This document shows positions 23,966-33,244 of a DNA stretch of 64,000 nt, piece after piece. The stretch is taken from NCBI GenBank assembly GCA_963853835.1, contig OY970826.1, positions 72,658,929 through 72,722,928 on the forward strand. The letters run 5' to 3'. Within the stretch, counting starts at the first letter, position 1, and each line of letters opens with the position of its first letter. The notes beneath the pieces were generated by a model. That model saw only the letters and a program-made list of their open reading frames with translations, had not been told where the DNA came from and ran no database searches. The DNA is from Calendula officinalis. Lineage: Eukaryota; Streptophyta; Magnoliopsida; Asterales; Asteraceae. The position numbers and the translations under genes were made by a program.

Positions 23966-24612
23966 TAATGGTGATTTTCGGTTATTACATGTAACAAAAC
24001 GCAGCGGAAAGATTTAATCACCATGAACGGATCTTGATATCAATCATACAATTAAACTATAAGAAAATCAAAGAGAATGGTATAAGAATTCATACCCTAG
24101 TTGCCTTTGATTATTGTGTATTCGGATGGAGTTGGTGATGGATTGAAACCAAGTATTCAATTAGAATACCTCTAAAAGAAAGTCCACACAACACTTCAAG
24201 AACACCAAAGGAGGATGCTAGTCCTTGATTCTTGAGAGCAAATGGAAGCAAAAGATGGGATGTATTGTGTGTGTATGCCGTGAATTCACAAGGCAAGGGA
24301 GGGAGTTTATGGAGTCATTTACACTCCATAATGGTGCCTTAATTCCCATTAATGATTTCCATAAACCATTGACCAATATTTACACACAAGTCCTTATCTT
24401 TTGTTCCTTCTAGTTTGCTCACATTAAGGTTTCAATATTAACATTTAATATTAAACTTATATATAAGCATGTAGCTTATATTAATATATAATGTAATTAC
24501 CCTAATTACACTATATATCTTATGGTGCTAAGTGTTTAAGTGTGTGACCCTTTAGGCTCACAAACTACTAGCCATATAACTATATGTTATACGCGTGAAG
24601 CATATTCCAACA
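23966..24612 (-). repeat. 5' LTR of Copia D
   Basis: It is 647 bp, followed on the minus strand by the PBS-like TGGTATCACGAG. See the 3' LTR at 17271. Confidence 0.9.
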
Positions 24613-24617
24613 GTACT

Positions 24618-24880
24618 CAGGTTCGGGATCGAAGATCTAGGAGGCCCGTTTAGAAGAGGCCTTGTTGAGATTAGCTCGGTGTTGATGATTAGAGTCCTTA
24701 TCCTATGGTTAAGATATAATTTGTAACACCGTTTATGTAAACTCTGATAATCTCGAACAAGAAACCTTTTCATTTTTGTAAAACCGGCATTTGATGTTGA
24801 TACAATATTATGTATTTTTGGATTAAATGATATTTAAATGTTGTTTTGAAAATTGAGGTGTTACAACTTGGTATCAGAGC
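24618..24880 (+). repeat. Tekay-like 5' LTR, last part, and PBS
   Basis: It resumes the LTR at CAGGTTCGGGATCG and ends TTACA at 24865. TGGTATCAGAGC at 24869-24880 is the initiator tRNA-Met primer-binding site. Confidence 0.9.
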
Positions 24881-25102
24881 TATAGTTTAAGTGAACTAGG
24901 TTGAGTTGACCATCCTAGACTTAAACTGAACTAGTAGGACCGTAGGTTCCATATGATACTCATGAAATGACTATTTAGACCTTAAGTGTAGGTTCGATAG
25001 GATTGACCATAAGGGAATAGGTCATGTTGGTTGTGGAACGGTCAATGCTACCGTTACTTTGATAAATTGACTTCTTAATGATTGATGTCTTATTATAGCA
25101 AA

Positions 25103-26971
25103 ATGGTGAGAACTAGAAGTGCAAGAGGCCCACTTGATCAAGGGCAAGATTCGAATAACGTTGTCATCGAACCGGTGTTTGGTCCTCAACCTCGGGAAGG
25201 GGAGGAAAATTCGGGTGTTGAAAGGAACACTCACACCCCGGTCACCGTAGAACACCTCCAAACTATGTTCAATCAAATGAGGGACATAGTGAACGAGGAT
25301 GTGAACCGAATCCTCAATGAGCATAAGGCACGTGAAAGGCGGGAGGAATCTCCACCCCGCACGAAAAGCAAGTCAAGTAGTGTTGCTCAAACCGAGAGGT
25401 CTTCAACGGAAGAAGAGGAGAGTGACCCCGAGCCGAGGGAAAGGAAGGGGTGCACGTACAAGAACTTTGTGGCTTTTAAGCCCGATAACTACTATGGTAG
25501 CTCCGAACCGAAAGTCACGATCTGTTGGATCCGAGAAACCGAACAAGTCCTTGAAGCTAGTAAATGCAAGGAAGGTGATATGGTGATCTATGCTTCTCGG
25601 TTACTGAAAGATGAGGCCCTCGTGTGGTGGGATACCTTGTATGAAACGTTGGGAAAAAGGGCGATGTACAAGATGACGTGGGATGAGTTTGTGAAACGGT
25701 TGAAGGCAAAGTTTTGCCCCGAGAGAAATTTGGAGAAACTTCAAGAAGAGTTTGTTCATTTGAAGAAAGGTGGTTTGAGTGTCGATGAGTACACTAAGAA
25801 GTTCACGGGATTAATCCCGTTTGTGATCAAATTGTATCCGGATGAGAGATCCCGGATTGTTCGGTATGCCAATGGACTCCCGTGGGAGTATGAGTTGGAA
25901 GTGAAGAGGGCCGCCACACTAGATGAGGCTATTAGTGCGGCGAGGAATGTGGAGGAAGTGGGCCAAAGGAGAATCAATGAGAGGCCAAAGTTTGAAAAGT
26001 TTGAGAAGAAGAAGTTTGAGGGGAGCTCGGGTTCGGTGAAGAAAGGAAAGTTCACCCCGACCTTCTCTAAGCAAGCAAGTGTGGGTGCTTGTAAGAAGTG
26101 TGGCAAAGACCACAAGGGGGAATGTTTGGCGGATTCAAAGTCGTGTTTCAAATGTGGAAGGCCGGGGCATATGGCAAGGGATTGCCGGGCCAAACCGTTG
26201 GATGAAATCGAGTGCTATTCGTGCCATGAAAAAGGGCACTATAGCAATGCATGCCCGAAGAAGGGAAGCGAGACAATGGTGTCGACCGCTCAAAAGAAAG
26301 CGGAGCCGACAAAGGTCAAGGGACGGTCCTTCCAACTTACCTGCGATGAAGCCAAAGAAGTCCACGATGTCGTTTCAGGTACCCTACTCGTAAATTCTAT
26401 TCCCGCCCGGATCTTATTTGACTCGGGTGCTACTTATTCGTTTGTGTCGCATGACTTTGTTGTGGTGTTGAATGTGCCGTTAGAACTTCTTGATGAAATT
26501 TATGATATAGAAATTGCGGATGGTAAAACCTCCATAGTTCAACATATGTGTCGAAATTATGAATTGGAAATAGACGGGAAAAAGTTTAAGGTGAATTTAT
26601 TACCCATGGAAATTGCGGGTTTTGATATAGTTATAGGTATGGATTGGTTGGGTGAGAATCAAGCAAAGATTTTATGCGGGAAAAAGATAGTCTCGATTAG
26701 GACTCCCGACAATGAAAAAGTTTATGTGTATGGTGAGAGACGACACCATTTGCCATGTCTTATGACCGCGGTTAAAGCTAGGAAATGTTTAGCCAAGGGG
26801 TGTTCGTCCTTTTTAGCATATGTGTTAGATGGAAGGAAAGAGAAGAAGACGGTGGAAAATGTAAAGGTGATTCGGGATTTTCCCGAGGTATTTCCCGACG
26901 ATTTACCGGGATTGCCACCGGAGAGGCAAGTAGAATTCCGTATTGATTTAGTTCCGGGGCGACGCCGATAG
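25103..26971 (+). CDS. Tekay-like gag-protease
   Basis: The ATG at 25103 (Met-Val-Arg-Thr-Arg) is preferred to the in-frame ATG at 25085. About 620 residues. An acidic, low-complexity N-terminus precedes the retrotransposon gag domain (Ala-Leu-Val-Trp-Trp-Asp near 25620; Trp-Asp-Glu-Phe-Val near 25680). Three Cys/His boxes follow: C-x2-C-x3-H-x4-C (about 26089), then two CCHC knuckles, Cys-Phe-Lys-Cys-Gly-Arg-Pro-Gly-His (26146) and Cys-Tyr-Ser-Cys-His-Glu-Lys-Gly-His (26212). The retropepsin-type protease has Leu-Phe-Asp-Ser-Gly-Ala-Thr near 26410. The frame should run on into RT, but one G is missing in the G-run at about 26955-26960, giving a false stop at 26969-26971. Confidence 0.9.
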   Translation: MVRTRSARGPLDQGQDSNNVVIEPVFGPQPREGEENSGVERNTHTPVTVEHLQTMFNQMRDIVNEDVNRILNEHKARERREESPPRTKSKSSSVAQTERSSTEEEESDPEPRERKGCTYKNFVAFKPDNYYGSSEPKVTICWIRETEQVLEASKCKEGDMVIYASRLLKDEALVWWDTLYETLGKRAMYKMTWDEFVKRLKAKFCPERNLEKLQEEFVHLKKGGLSVDEYTKKFTGLIPFVIKLYPDERSRIVRYANGLPWEYELEVKRAATLDEAISAARNVEEVGQRRINERPKFEKFEKKKFEGSSGSVKKGKFTPTFSKQASVGACKKCGKDHKGECLADSKSCFKCGRPGHMARDCRAKPLDEIECYSCHEKGHYSNACPKKGSETMVSTAQKKAEPTKVKGRSFQLTCDEAKEVHDVVSGTLLVNSIPARILFDSGATYSFVSHDFVVVLNVPLELLDEIYDIEIADGKTSIVQHMCRNYELEIDGKKFKVNLLPMEIAGFDIVIGMDWLGENQAKILCGKKIVSIRTPDNEKVYVYGERRHHLPCLMTAVKARKCLAKGCSSFLAYVLDGRKEKKTVENVKVIRDFPEVFPDDLPGLPPERQVEFRIDLVPGRRR

Positions 26972-29073
26972 CTCGTGCTCCATACCGATTGGGTCCCACC
27001 GAAATGCGGGAATTGATGTCCCAATTGCAAGAGTTGCTCGACAAAGGATTTATTCGTCCTAGCTCGTCTCCGTGGGGTGCGCCCGTATTGTTCGTTAAGA
27101 AGAAAGACGGTTCAATGAGAATGTGCATCGACTACCGAGAATTAAACAAGATGACTATTAAGAACCGATACCCGCTGCCTAGAATCGACGACTTGTTTGA
27201 TCAACTTCAAGGTGCCGACTATTTCTCGAAGATCGATTTGAGGTCGGGTTACCATCAAGTTCGAGTGAAAGAGGGAGATGCCGAGAAGACGGCGTTTCGT
27301 ACACGTTATGGACATTACGAGTTTTTGGTAATGCCATTCGGGTTGACTAATGCACCGGCCATTTTTATGGACCTTATGAATCGGGTTTGCAAACCATTCC
27401 TCGACAAGTTTCTTATCGTATTTATTGACGATATTCTTATTTATTCAAAAACCGAAGAAGAACACGAGAGTCATCTAAGACAAACGTTAGAAGTGCTACA
27501 ACGAGAGAAATTGTATGCTAAGTTTTCTAAATGTGAATTTTGGATTCGAGAAGTCCAATTCCTTGGTCATGTCATGTCCCGAGAAGGAATCAAAGTTGAC
27601 CCGTCGAAAATTGAAGCGGTTATGAAGTGGGAACCGCCACGAACTCCAACCGAAGTGAGAAATTTTCTCGGCCTTGCCGGATATTACCGTCGATTTATTC
27701 AAGACTTTTCTCGAGTGGCGACACCACTCACATTGTTGACCCGAAAGAGTAGTGAGTTTGTGTGGGGAGAAAAACAAGAAAATGCATTTGCCATATTAAA
27801 GGAAAAATTGTGTAACGCCCCGGTTCTCACGTTACCCGAAGGGATGGAAGACTTCGTCGTGTATAGTGATGCTTCACATAAAGGTTTGGGTTGTGTTTTG
27901 ATGCAACGGGGGAAAGTGATTGCCTACGCCTCGAGACAACTAAAGAATGCGGAAGAAAGGTACACGACTCACGATTTAGAATTGGCGGCGATAGTGTTTG
28001 CTTTGAAGTTATGGAGACACTACTTATATGGTACAAGGTGTACGTTGTATACGGATCACAAAAGTCTTCAATATGATTTCACTCAAAAAGACCAAAATAT
28101 GAGGCAAAGAAGATGGATCGAATTGATACAAGATTATGATTGTGAAATTGTCTACCATGCGGGGAAGGCCAACGTGGTAGCCGACGCCTTAAGCCGAAAA
28201 GTGTATGAAAAGCCGATTAAGGGAAAGCTAACACGTATTGAAGTAGTCTCGAGTATAGTAGAACGAATCAAGAATGCCCAACGGGAAGTAATGGAAAAAG
28301 ATGAGTTAAGGCAAGAACGTTTGGGAAAGAACCAACATTTTGTGGAAAATAAGCAAGGGTTGAAAACTGTGGGTGGTCGAATTTGGGTTCCCAAGTTCGG
28401 GGGTACCCGAAAGGAGTTACTAAACGATGTTCATAAGTCTAAGTATTCGATCCACCCGGGAAGTACAAAAACGTATCAAGATATGAAGAAGATGTATTGG
28501 TGGCCCGGGATGAAGGCAAGAGTGGCAAAATATATTTCTAAATGTGTCACGTGTGCACAAGTAAAAGCCGAGCATCAAGTGCCTTACGGGGTAGCTCAAT
28601 CGTTACAAATCCCGGCCGGTAAATGGGATGATATAACAATGGATTTTATTGTTGGATTGCCAAGGACGAGCAAGAACCACGACGCCATTTGGGTCATAGT
28701 CGACCGGTTGACCAAAAGTGCATTATTCTTGGCAATTTGGGAAACCATGCCACTTGAGAAGCTGGCAAAATTGTATGTGGATGAAGTAGTAAGACTTTAT
28801 GGGGTCCCCTTGTCAATTGTGTCCGATAGAGATGCGAGGTTTACCTCGAGATTTTGGAGATCGTTGCAAGAAGAGTTGGGAACGAAATTGCGGTTGAGTA
28901 CGGCTTACCACCCGCAAACCGATGGTCAAAGTGAAAGAACCATTCAAACGGTTGAAGATATGCTAAGATCGTGTGTGCTAGATTTTGGAGGTAAATGGGA
29001 TGAACATTTACCGTTAGTTGAGTTCTCCTATAATAATAGTTACCAATCGACTGTTAAGATGCCGCCTTTATGA
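26972..29073 (+). CDS. Tekay-like RT, RNase H, integrase
   Basis: One open frame of about 700 residues. RT: Lys-Lys-Lys-Asp-Gly-Ser near 27100, Leu-Arg-Ser-Gly-Tyr-His-Gln near 27240, Met-Pro-Phe-Gly-Leu-Thr-Asn-Ala near 27330, and catalytic Phe-Ile-Asp-Asp-Ile-Leu near 27420-27437. RNase H: Tyr-Ser-Asp-Ala-Ser near 27860 and Asp-His-Lys-Ser-Leu near 28055. Integrase: zinc-binding His...Cys-Val-Thr-Cys (about 28455-28557), core Thr-Met-Asp-Phe-Ile near 28640, Ser-Asp-Arg-Asp near 28820, and Asp-Gly-Gln-Ser-Glu near 28920. A one-base gain near 29064-29068 ends the frame early. Catalytic residues are all present, so the defects look recent. Confidence 0.9.
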
Positions 29074-29710
29074 GGCGTTGTATGGAAGGAAATGTAGGAA
29101 TCCATCGTGTTGGCTCGAGGCGGGTGAGACGAAACTCACGGGCCCCGAGATTGTGAAGTTGACCAATGAAAAGATTGGGATAATCCAAACCAATATGAAA
29201 ATCGCCCAAGATCGACAAAGAAGCTACTCGGGTTTGAAAAAGAGAACATATGATTTGAATGTTGGAGAGGTATCAGAGCCCAAGGTATCGCCTTGGAAAG
29301 GCGTAATGCGGTTTGGTAAGAAAGGCAAATTGAGCCCAAGGTATGTTGGCCCGTTTAAGATTTTGAAACGGGTCGGTTTGCAAGCTTTCAAGTTAGAACT
29401 CCCACCCGAACTTCAAGGTGTTCACGATACGTTTCATGTAAGTTATTTGAAGAAGTTCGTGGGTGAGGTTGAAAATATAATTCCGTTACAAGAGTTGCGG
29501 GTTGATGCCCCGAACCGATTGATTGAGGAACCCGAAGCCATACTAGAGTCAAAAACCAAGAAACTTCGGAATAAAGAAATTGAATTGGTGTTGGTCAAGT
29601 GGAAGCATTCACTTGGGCCGAACTTGACTTGGGAAGTCAAGGACGAGATTCGGAAAAGATACCCGAACTTCGTGAATTATGATGAGATTCCGAGGACGGA
29701 ATCTCCTTAA
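29069..29710 (+). CDS. Tekay-like integrase C-terminus with chromodomain-like tail
   Basis: It continues integrase after the frameshift with Glu-Ala-Leu-Tyr-Gly-Arg-Lys-Cys-Arg. The GPY/F module follows (Tyr-Val-Gly-Pro-Phe, about 29343), then His-Asp-Thr-Phe-His-Val-Ser-Tyr-Leu near 29425. The last 60 residues have Val-Lys-Trp-Lys-His and Leu-Thr-Trp-Glu (about 29597-29635), a type II chromodomain-like fold that is thought to steer chromovirus integration towards certain chromatin. It stops at 29708-29710, just 12 bases before the 3' LTR, with a polypurine-type stretch between. Confidence 0.85.
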   Translation, partial: YEALYGRKCRNPSCWLEAGETKLTGPEIVKLTNEKIGIIQTNMKIAQDRQRSYSGLKKRTYDLNVGEVSEPKVSPWKGVMRFGKKGKLSPRYVGPFKILKRVGLQAFKLELPPELQGVHDTFHVSYLKKFVGEVENIIPLQELRVDAPNRLIEEPEAILESKTKKLRNKEIELVLVKWKHSLGPNLTWEVKDEIRKRYPNFVNYDEIPRTESP

Positions 29711-29722
29711 GGGGTAGATAGT

Positions 29723-31309
29723 TGTAACGACCCAAAATTTGTAAATAAATAAATTGTGCAAAAATATAATAAATAAGGATAAATCGTTTAAGGAACGTAG
29801 GAATTGGTTTCGTGTCATTTGGACACCGTACGAGAAAGTTATGGACGAAACCTGGTCGAGCCAAAGATCAAAAACTGCAGCATGTGCTGCGTGTGAAGTT
29901 CACGACGCGAACCTGGTTCGCGATCGTGAAGTCGAGGCAGCGATTTGGGCAGTCTGGCGTGAAGTAGTTCCCGATCTCTTACCGATCGTGAAGTTCGCGC
30001 GCTCATCGGAGTTCACGACGCGATCTTGTTAGCGATCGTGAACTCCCTTCCGACACCAGCATTAAAGACGGGAATTTTCATTTATTACACACATTAAACC
30101 CTAGTTTTTCCCTCTCCTTGTGTGTGAACGATTTTGAGTGTAAGGTGTCGTTTGGAGCTCAATCTTCATCAAATCTTGGTGATTCTTGCTCCTTATTGAA
30201 GAACAAAGGTTATCGGTTGGAAGATTTGAGGCATTCAAATCTTGAGAAGTGATATTGGCGTTTAAGGAACACAACAGTTGGTTAAGCTTGGCTAAGGTGA
30301 GTACATGTGAACTTTCAAAACTGAGTACATAGCTAGTAAATGTTTATAATTAAATGCTTTTATCGAGTCTTTAAGTAATTTAGTTAATTATGTGATTTTT
30401 GATGAATTGCTTATGTGATGATGAATCGATTAATTGAATGAGAAATGATGGAGCTATAGGCTCACAATGATAAAAGATAAGTGATGACGATGATGTTGAT
30501 GTCCCTAGGGCCGTAGTAGATTGGAGGTATTCCGGTTATTACGGTACCTTAAGGTTAGTGGTAGATTGGAGGCATCCCGATTACCCAATACCTATGAGTC
30601 CCGGTAGATTGGAGGCATTCTGGTTACCGTGGATATGACGGTCTTGATAGATTGGAGGCATTCCGATTATCTTGACATTGGCCAAATGATGAAAGTAATG
30701 AAGTGACCCAAATGAACCTAGTAATATTATTTTAAGTTTAAATGATATTATGTGACTATTTGTTTATCGGGTTTTAAACCCATGTATCTCACGAGGTAAT
30801 TTTGTCTCACGTACTATATTTGTGTTTTGCTATGTACTCAGGTTCGGGATCGAAGATCTAGGAGGCCCGTTTAGAAGAGGCGTTGTTGAGATTAGCTCGG
30901 TGTTGATGATTAGAGTCCTTATCCTATGGTTAATATATAATTTGTAACACCGTTTTTGTAAACTCTGATAATCTCGAACAAGAAAAAAAAAAATGGTAAA
31001 GGAGTGTACCATTGACACTGACCACATATTGTGACCGGACACCCGACCCAGCAACAGGTGCATTCCCCGGTAAATCACCTAACAATGATATCCACACCTC
31101 TGCTTGGGCTCGATATACGAGACCCAGCATTTTCAGCACAGAGGGGGACCCACGTTTCAACGGAGGCTGGTGGCCACAAGGGAGGTTTCACGGGGTTCGA
31201 ACAAGAAACCTTTTCGGTTTTGTAAAACCGGCATTTGATGTTGATACAATATTATGTATTTTTGGATTAAATAATATTTAAATGTTGTTTCGAAAATTGA
31301 GGTGTTACA
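29723..31309 (+). repeat. Tekay-like 3' LTR (with SINE-like insert)
   Basis: It is 1587 bases; removing the 211-base insert and one 12-base duplication leaves 1364, the same as the 5' LTR. It ends GGTGTTACA and is followed by the GTAAT target copy. Confidence 0.9.
30986..31196 (-). mobile_element. SINE-like insert in the Gypsy 3' LTR
   Basis: A 12-base duplication TCGAACAAGAAA (30974-30985 and 31197-31208) flanks 211 bases absent from the 5' LTR. The plus strand starts with an A-run, so on the minus strand the insert ends in a T-run. A B-box-like GTTCGAACCCC lies across the right junction (31203-31193), near the minus-strand 5' end. No A box is visible, so a 5'-truncated tRNA-type SINE is the best guess. 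Confidence 0.6.
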
Positions 31310-31452
31310 GTAATTTCACTTTATTAAAATGGATAGTTAGTAGGTATGGGTCCCACTAATTTTACCAAATAAGGAAAGTTTTCAAAGTGTGTCACTTACT
31401 TTTGATACACCCCAAAATAGAAAGTGTGTCACTTATTTTGATACGGCGGAAG
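31310..31452 (+). repeat. MITE copy 2, right piece
   Basis: It starts with the duplicated GTAAT, matches the right half of the MITE at 32820-33131 and ends ATACGGCGGAAG followed by TA (31453-31454), the target duplication. Confidence 0.85.
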
Positions 31453-31454
31453 TA

Positions 31455-31587
31455 TCACTTTATTCAAGAAAAGTGAGACTCATCTTCCACTAACTATGTA
31501 CTTTAATCTATTTTAACCTCTACTTTAATTTTTTACCTCAAAAAACATGTAAGCTAATTTGTGTCGCTTATTTTGATACGGAGGAAG
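31455..31587 (-). repeat. MITE copy 1 (inverted), right piece
   Basis: Reverse complement of the left half of the same MITE, ending GATACGGAGGAAG. Together with 15907-15978 it forms one older inverted copy. Confidence 0.75.
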
Positions 31588-31646
31588 TATTATTTTATAG
31601 GATCATTTAAAATACATAGATGAACTTAATTAGATCAAAATAGACT

Positions 31647-31866
31647 TTTTTTTTCTTGGAAACGACAAATAATATCAACGGAAGTCTACTCGCAATATTT
31701 CAACGAGCACCCCCAGGTTCGAGCTCATTTACAGGGCAAACCCAGCCCCCATAGGGATTTCCAGGAAAAATTCCTCATACTTAGCACCACAAAAGGTGTT
31801 TACAGGAATCGAACTCTATGAGAGTAAAATCCATGCATCAATCCAGCTTTGCTAGACATCATTTAC
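31647..31866 (-). mobile_element. tRNA-derived SINE
   Basis: A perfect 13-base duplication ATCAAAATAGACT (31634-31646 and 31867-31879) flanks a 220-base insert. On the minus strand there is an A-box-like AGCAAAGCTGG (31853-31843), a B-box-like AGTTCGATTCC (31815-31805) about 28 bases further, and a terminal A-run (31654-31647). These are the hallmarks of a pol III SINE moved by LINE machinery. Confidence 0.75.
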
Positions 31867-31879
31867 ATCAAAATAGACT

Positions 31880-32156
31880 AATACGCCCAATCAAAAAACA
31901 GTATCGTTAATTAACAAAAACCAATGGGTAGTTGAGTTTTCGTTCCACGTAACATGGATAGCTGGCACTTGGGTCATTTCAAACTTTTGTCTAGCGCAGG
32001 AAGATAACGACAAATGCATCAACATGCAGTACACAACTTTCATAATTATTCTACGGAGTATAATATAAATATTATTAATATTGTAGATTAAAGATTAAAC
32101 AATGAAGTCGACGTACTGCATGTCGGCTAATGACTAGACTATATCCATTAAACTTG
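31880..32156. other. Intergenic, nothing recognised
   Basis: AT-rich sequence with no coding frame or repeat ends that I can support. Confidence 0.4.
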
Positions 32157-32158
32157 TA

Positions 32159-32422
32159 CTCCCTCCGTCCCTAAATAAAGTTCCCATTTCACCTTCAAGT
32201 TTTGTCCCTAAATAAAGTTCCCATTTCTAAAACATAAGGGACCCACTTAATATAATAATATTATTAACAATACTTTCACCACTAACTATCTCTTAAAACA
32301 CTTTCTCTCTCCAATCAAACCTTATATTTTATTCAAAAGTAATACCAAATACCCCACCACTAACTATCTCCTAAAATGTTGTGCCCAACACAAATGGGAA
32401 CTTTATTTAGGGACGGAGGGAG
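32159..32422. mobile_element. Stowaway MITE
   Basis: It has terminal inverted repeats CTCCCTCCGTCCCTAAATAA and its complement, with TA duplicated on both sides (32157-32158, 32423-32424). At 264 bp with no coding capacity, it matches Tc1/mariner-derived Stowaway elements. A direct repeat of the left end (GTCCCTAAATAAAGTTCCCATTT) occurs inside at about 32206. Confidence 0.9.
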
Positions 32423-32819
32423 TAATCAGTTAAGACGCATTATTGCAGTTAAACAATTGTTTATACTTAAGGTTAATGTAGATTATGGTTGTATAATTTG
32501 ATGCTTAAACTAACTAAGAAATGGTTATCATTAAGGAGAGGACTAGTCTGAATTTTTTCGAATAGTGTTAAAATAATGTTAACAATTTTTTTAATTCTTT
32601 TTTTCCTTAGTATAGGTGACAGTATGACACACCTCTGAAGAAAAAAAAAATATGCCACCGGGGCGACCCCTAGTTTTTTTCCAGGGTCCGCCATTGGATA
32701 TACGTGCTATTAATCAGGAATTAAGAAATATGGACCATTGACATTTGACAGAGGTAGCATATATAATACAATATACATAAACACACCCAGAACTTGATAT
32801 TAAGTACAAAACTTGAATA

Positions 32820-33131
32820 CTTCCTCCGTATCAAAATAAGTGACACAAATTGACTTATACGTTTTTTGAGTTAAAGATTAAAGTAGATGTTAAAATATAT
32901 TAAAGTACATAATTAGTGGAGAATGGGTCCCAATTTTCTTGAATAAAGTGATATTAATGAGTTTTAAAAGTAAAAGTAAGGGTATAAGGGTAATTTCACT
33001 TTATTAAAGTGGATAGTTAGTGGATATGGGTCTCACTATTTTTACCAAATAAGGAAAGTTTTCAAAGTGTGTCACTTATTTTGATACATCCCAAAATGGA
33101 AAGTGTGTCACTTATTTTGATACGGAGGAAG
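32820..33131. mobile_element. MITE (Stowaway-like, TA target), intact copy
   Basis: It runs from CTTCCTCCGTATCAAAATAAG to ATACGGAGGAAG with TA on both sides (32818-32819, 33132-33133), 312 bp. It serves as the reference for the split copies at 15907-16154 and 31310-31587. Its right end lies 113 bases before the kinase-PP2 start codon. The 32425-32817 stretch before it holds no recognisable gene. Confidence 0.85.
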
Positions 33132-33244
33132 TATAATTTTACTCGGTTGAATAAATAGCCTCTTTTACACCCATCTTACTTTTGCAGGCTAATTGAAACA
33201 TCCATCATTTTAAAACTCGTTGTTAATTGATAACTTCAGACATC
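33132..33244 (+). promoter_or_regulatory. Proximal promoter of kinase-PP2 gene
   Basis: AATAAATAG at 33150-33158 is a plausible TATA box about 90 bases before the ATG at 33245. It begins only 18 bases after the MITE, so upstream control elements must lie within or beyond the MITE. Confidence 0.35.

Larger units (their letters stand above)
17271..24612 (-). mobile_element. Ty1/Copia element D nested in Gypsy 5' LTR
   Basis: Two 647-bp LTRs (17271-17917 and 23966-24612) bound the element, flanked by a 5-bp duplication GTACT (17266-17270 and 24613-24617). On the minus strand each LTR starts TGTTGGAATATG but ends CACCATTA rather than the usual CA. A PBS-like TGGTATCACGAG lies just inside (23963-23952) and a polypurine tract (GCGCAAGTGGGAGC) just before the 3' LTR (17931-17918). 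I count a single LTR mismatch (17333 region, A/G), so insertion is recent. Yet gag and pol are shredded by stops and frameshifts, so this copy moved with proteins from another element. Confidence 0.9.
16155..31309 (+). mobile_element. Ty3/Gypsy chromovirus (Tekay/Del-like), full length with nested insertions
   Basis: Both LTRs begin TGTAACGACCC and end GGTGTTACA, and a perfect 5-bp target duplication GTAAT flanks the element (16150-16154 and 31310-31314). After removal of the insertions in the LTRs, both LTRs are exactly 1364 bp and differ at about 24 sites by eye (about 1.8%). Internal parts are the PBS for initiator tRNA-Met (24869-24880), gag with three Cys/His boxes, protease, RT, RNase H, integrase and a chromodomain-like C-terminus. 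The gene order (integrase after RNase H) is Gypsy; the chromodomain-like tail suggests Tekay/Del. Only two one-base frameshifts break the polyprotein. The 5' LTR carries a Copia element (17271-24612) and the 3' LTR a SINE-like insert (30986-31196). Confidence 0.9.

Noticed and set aside
31800..31860. tRNA gene suggested by A and B boxes
   Set aside because: No cloverleaf can be formed, and the flanking 13-base duplication and A-tail show a SINE.
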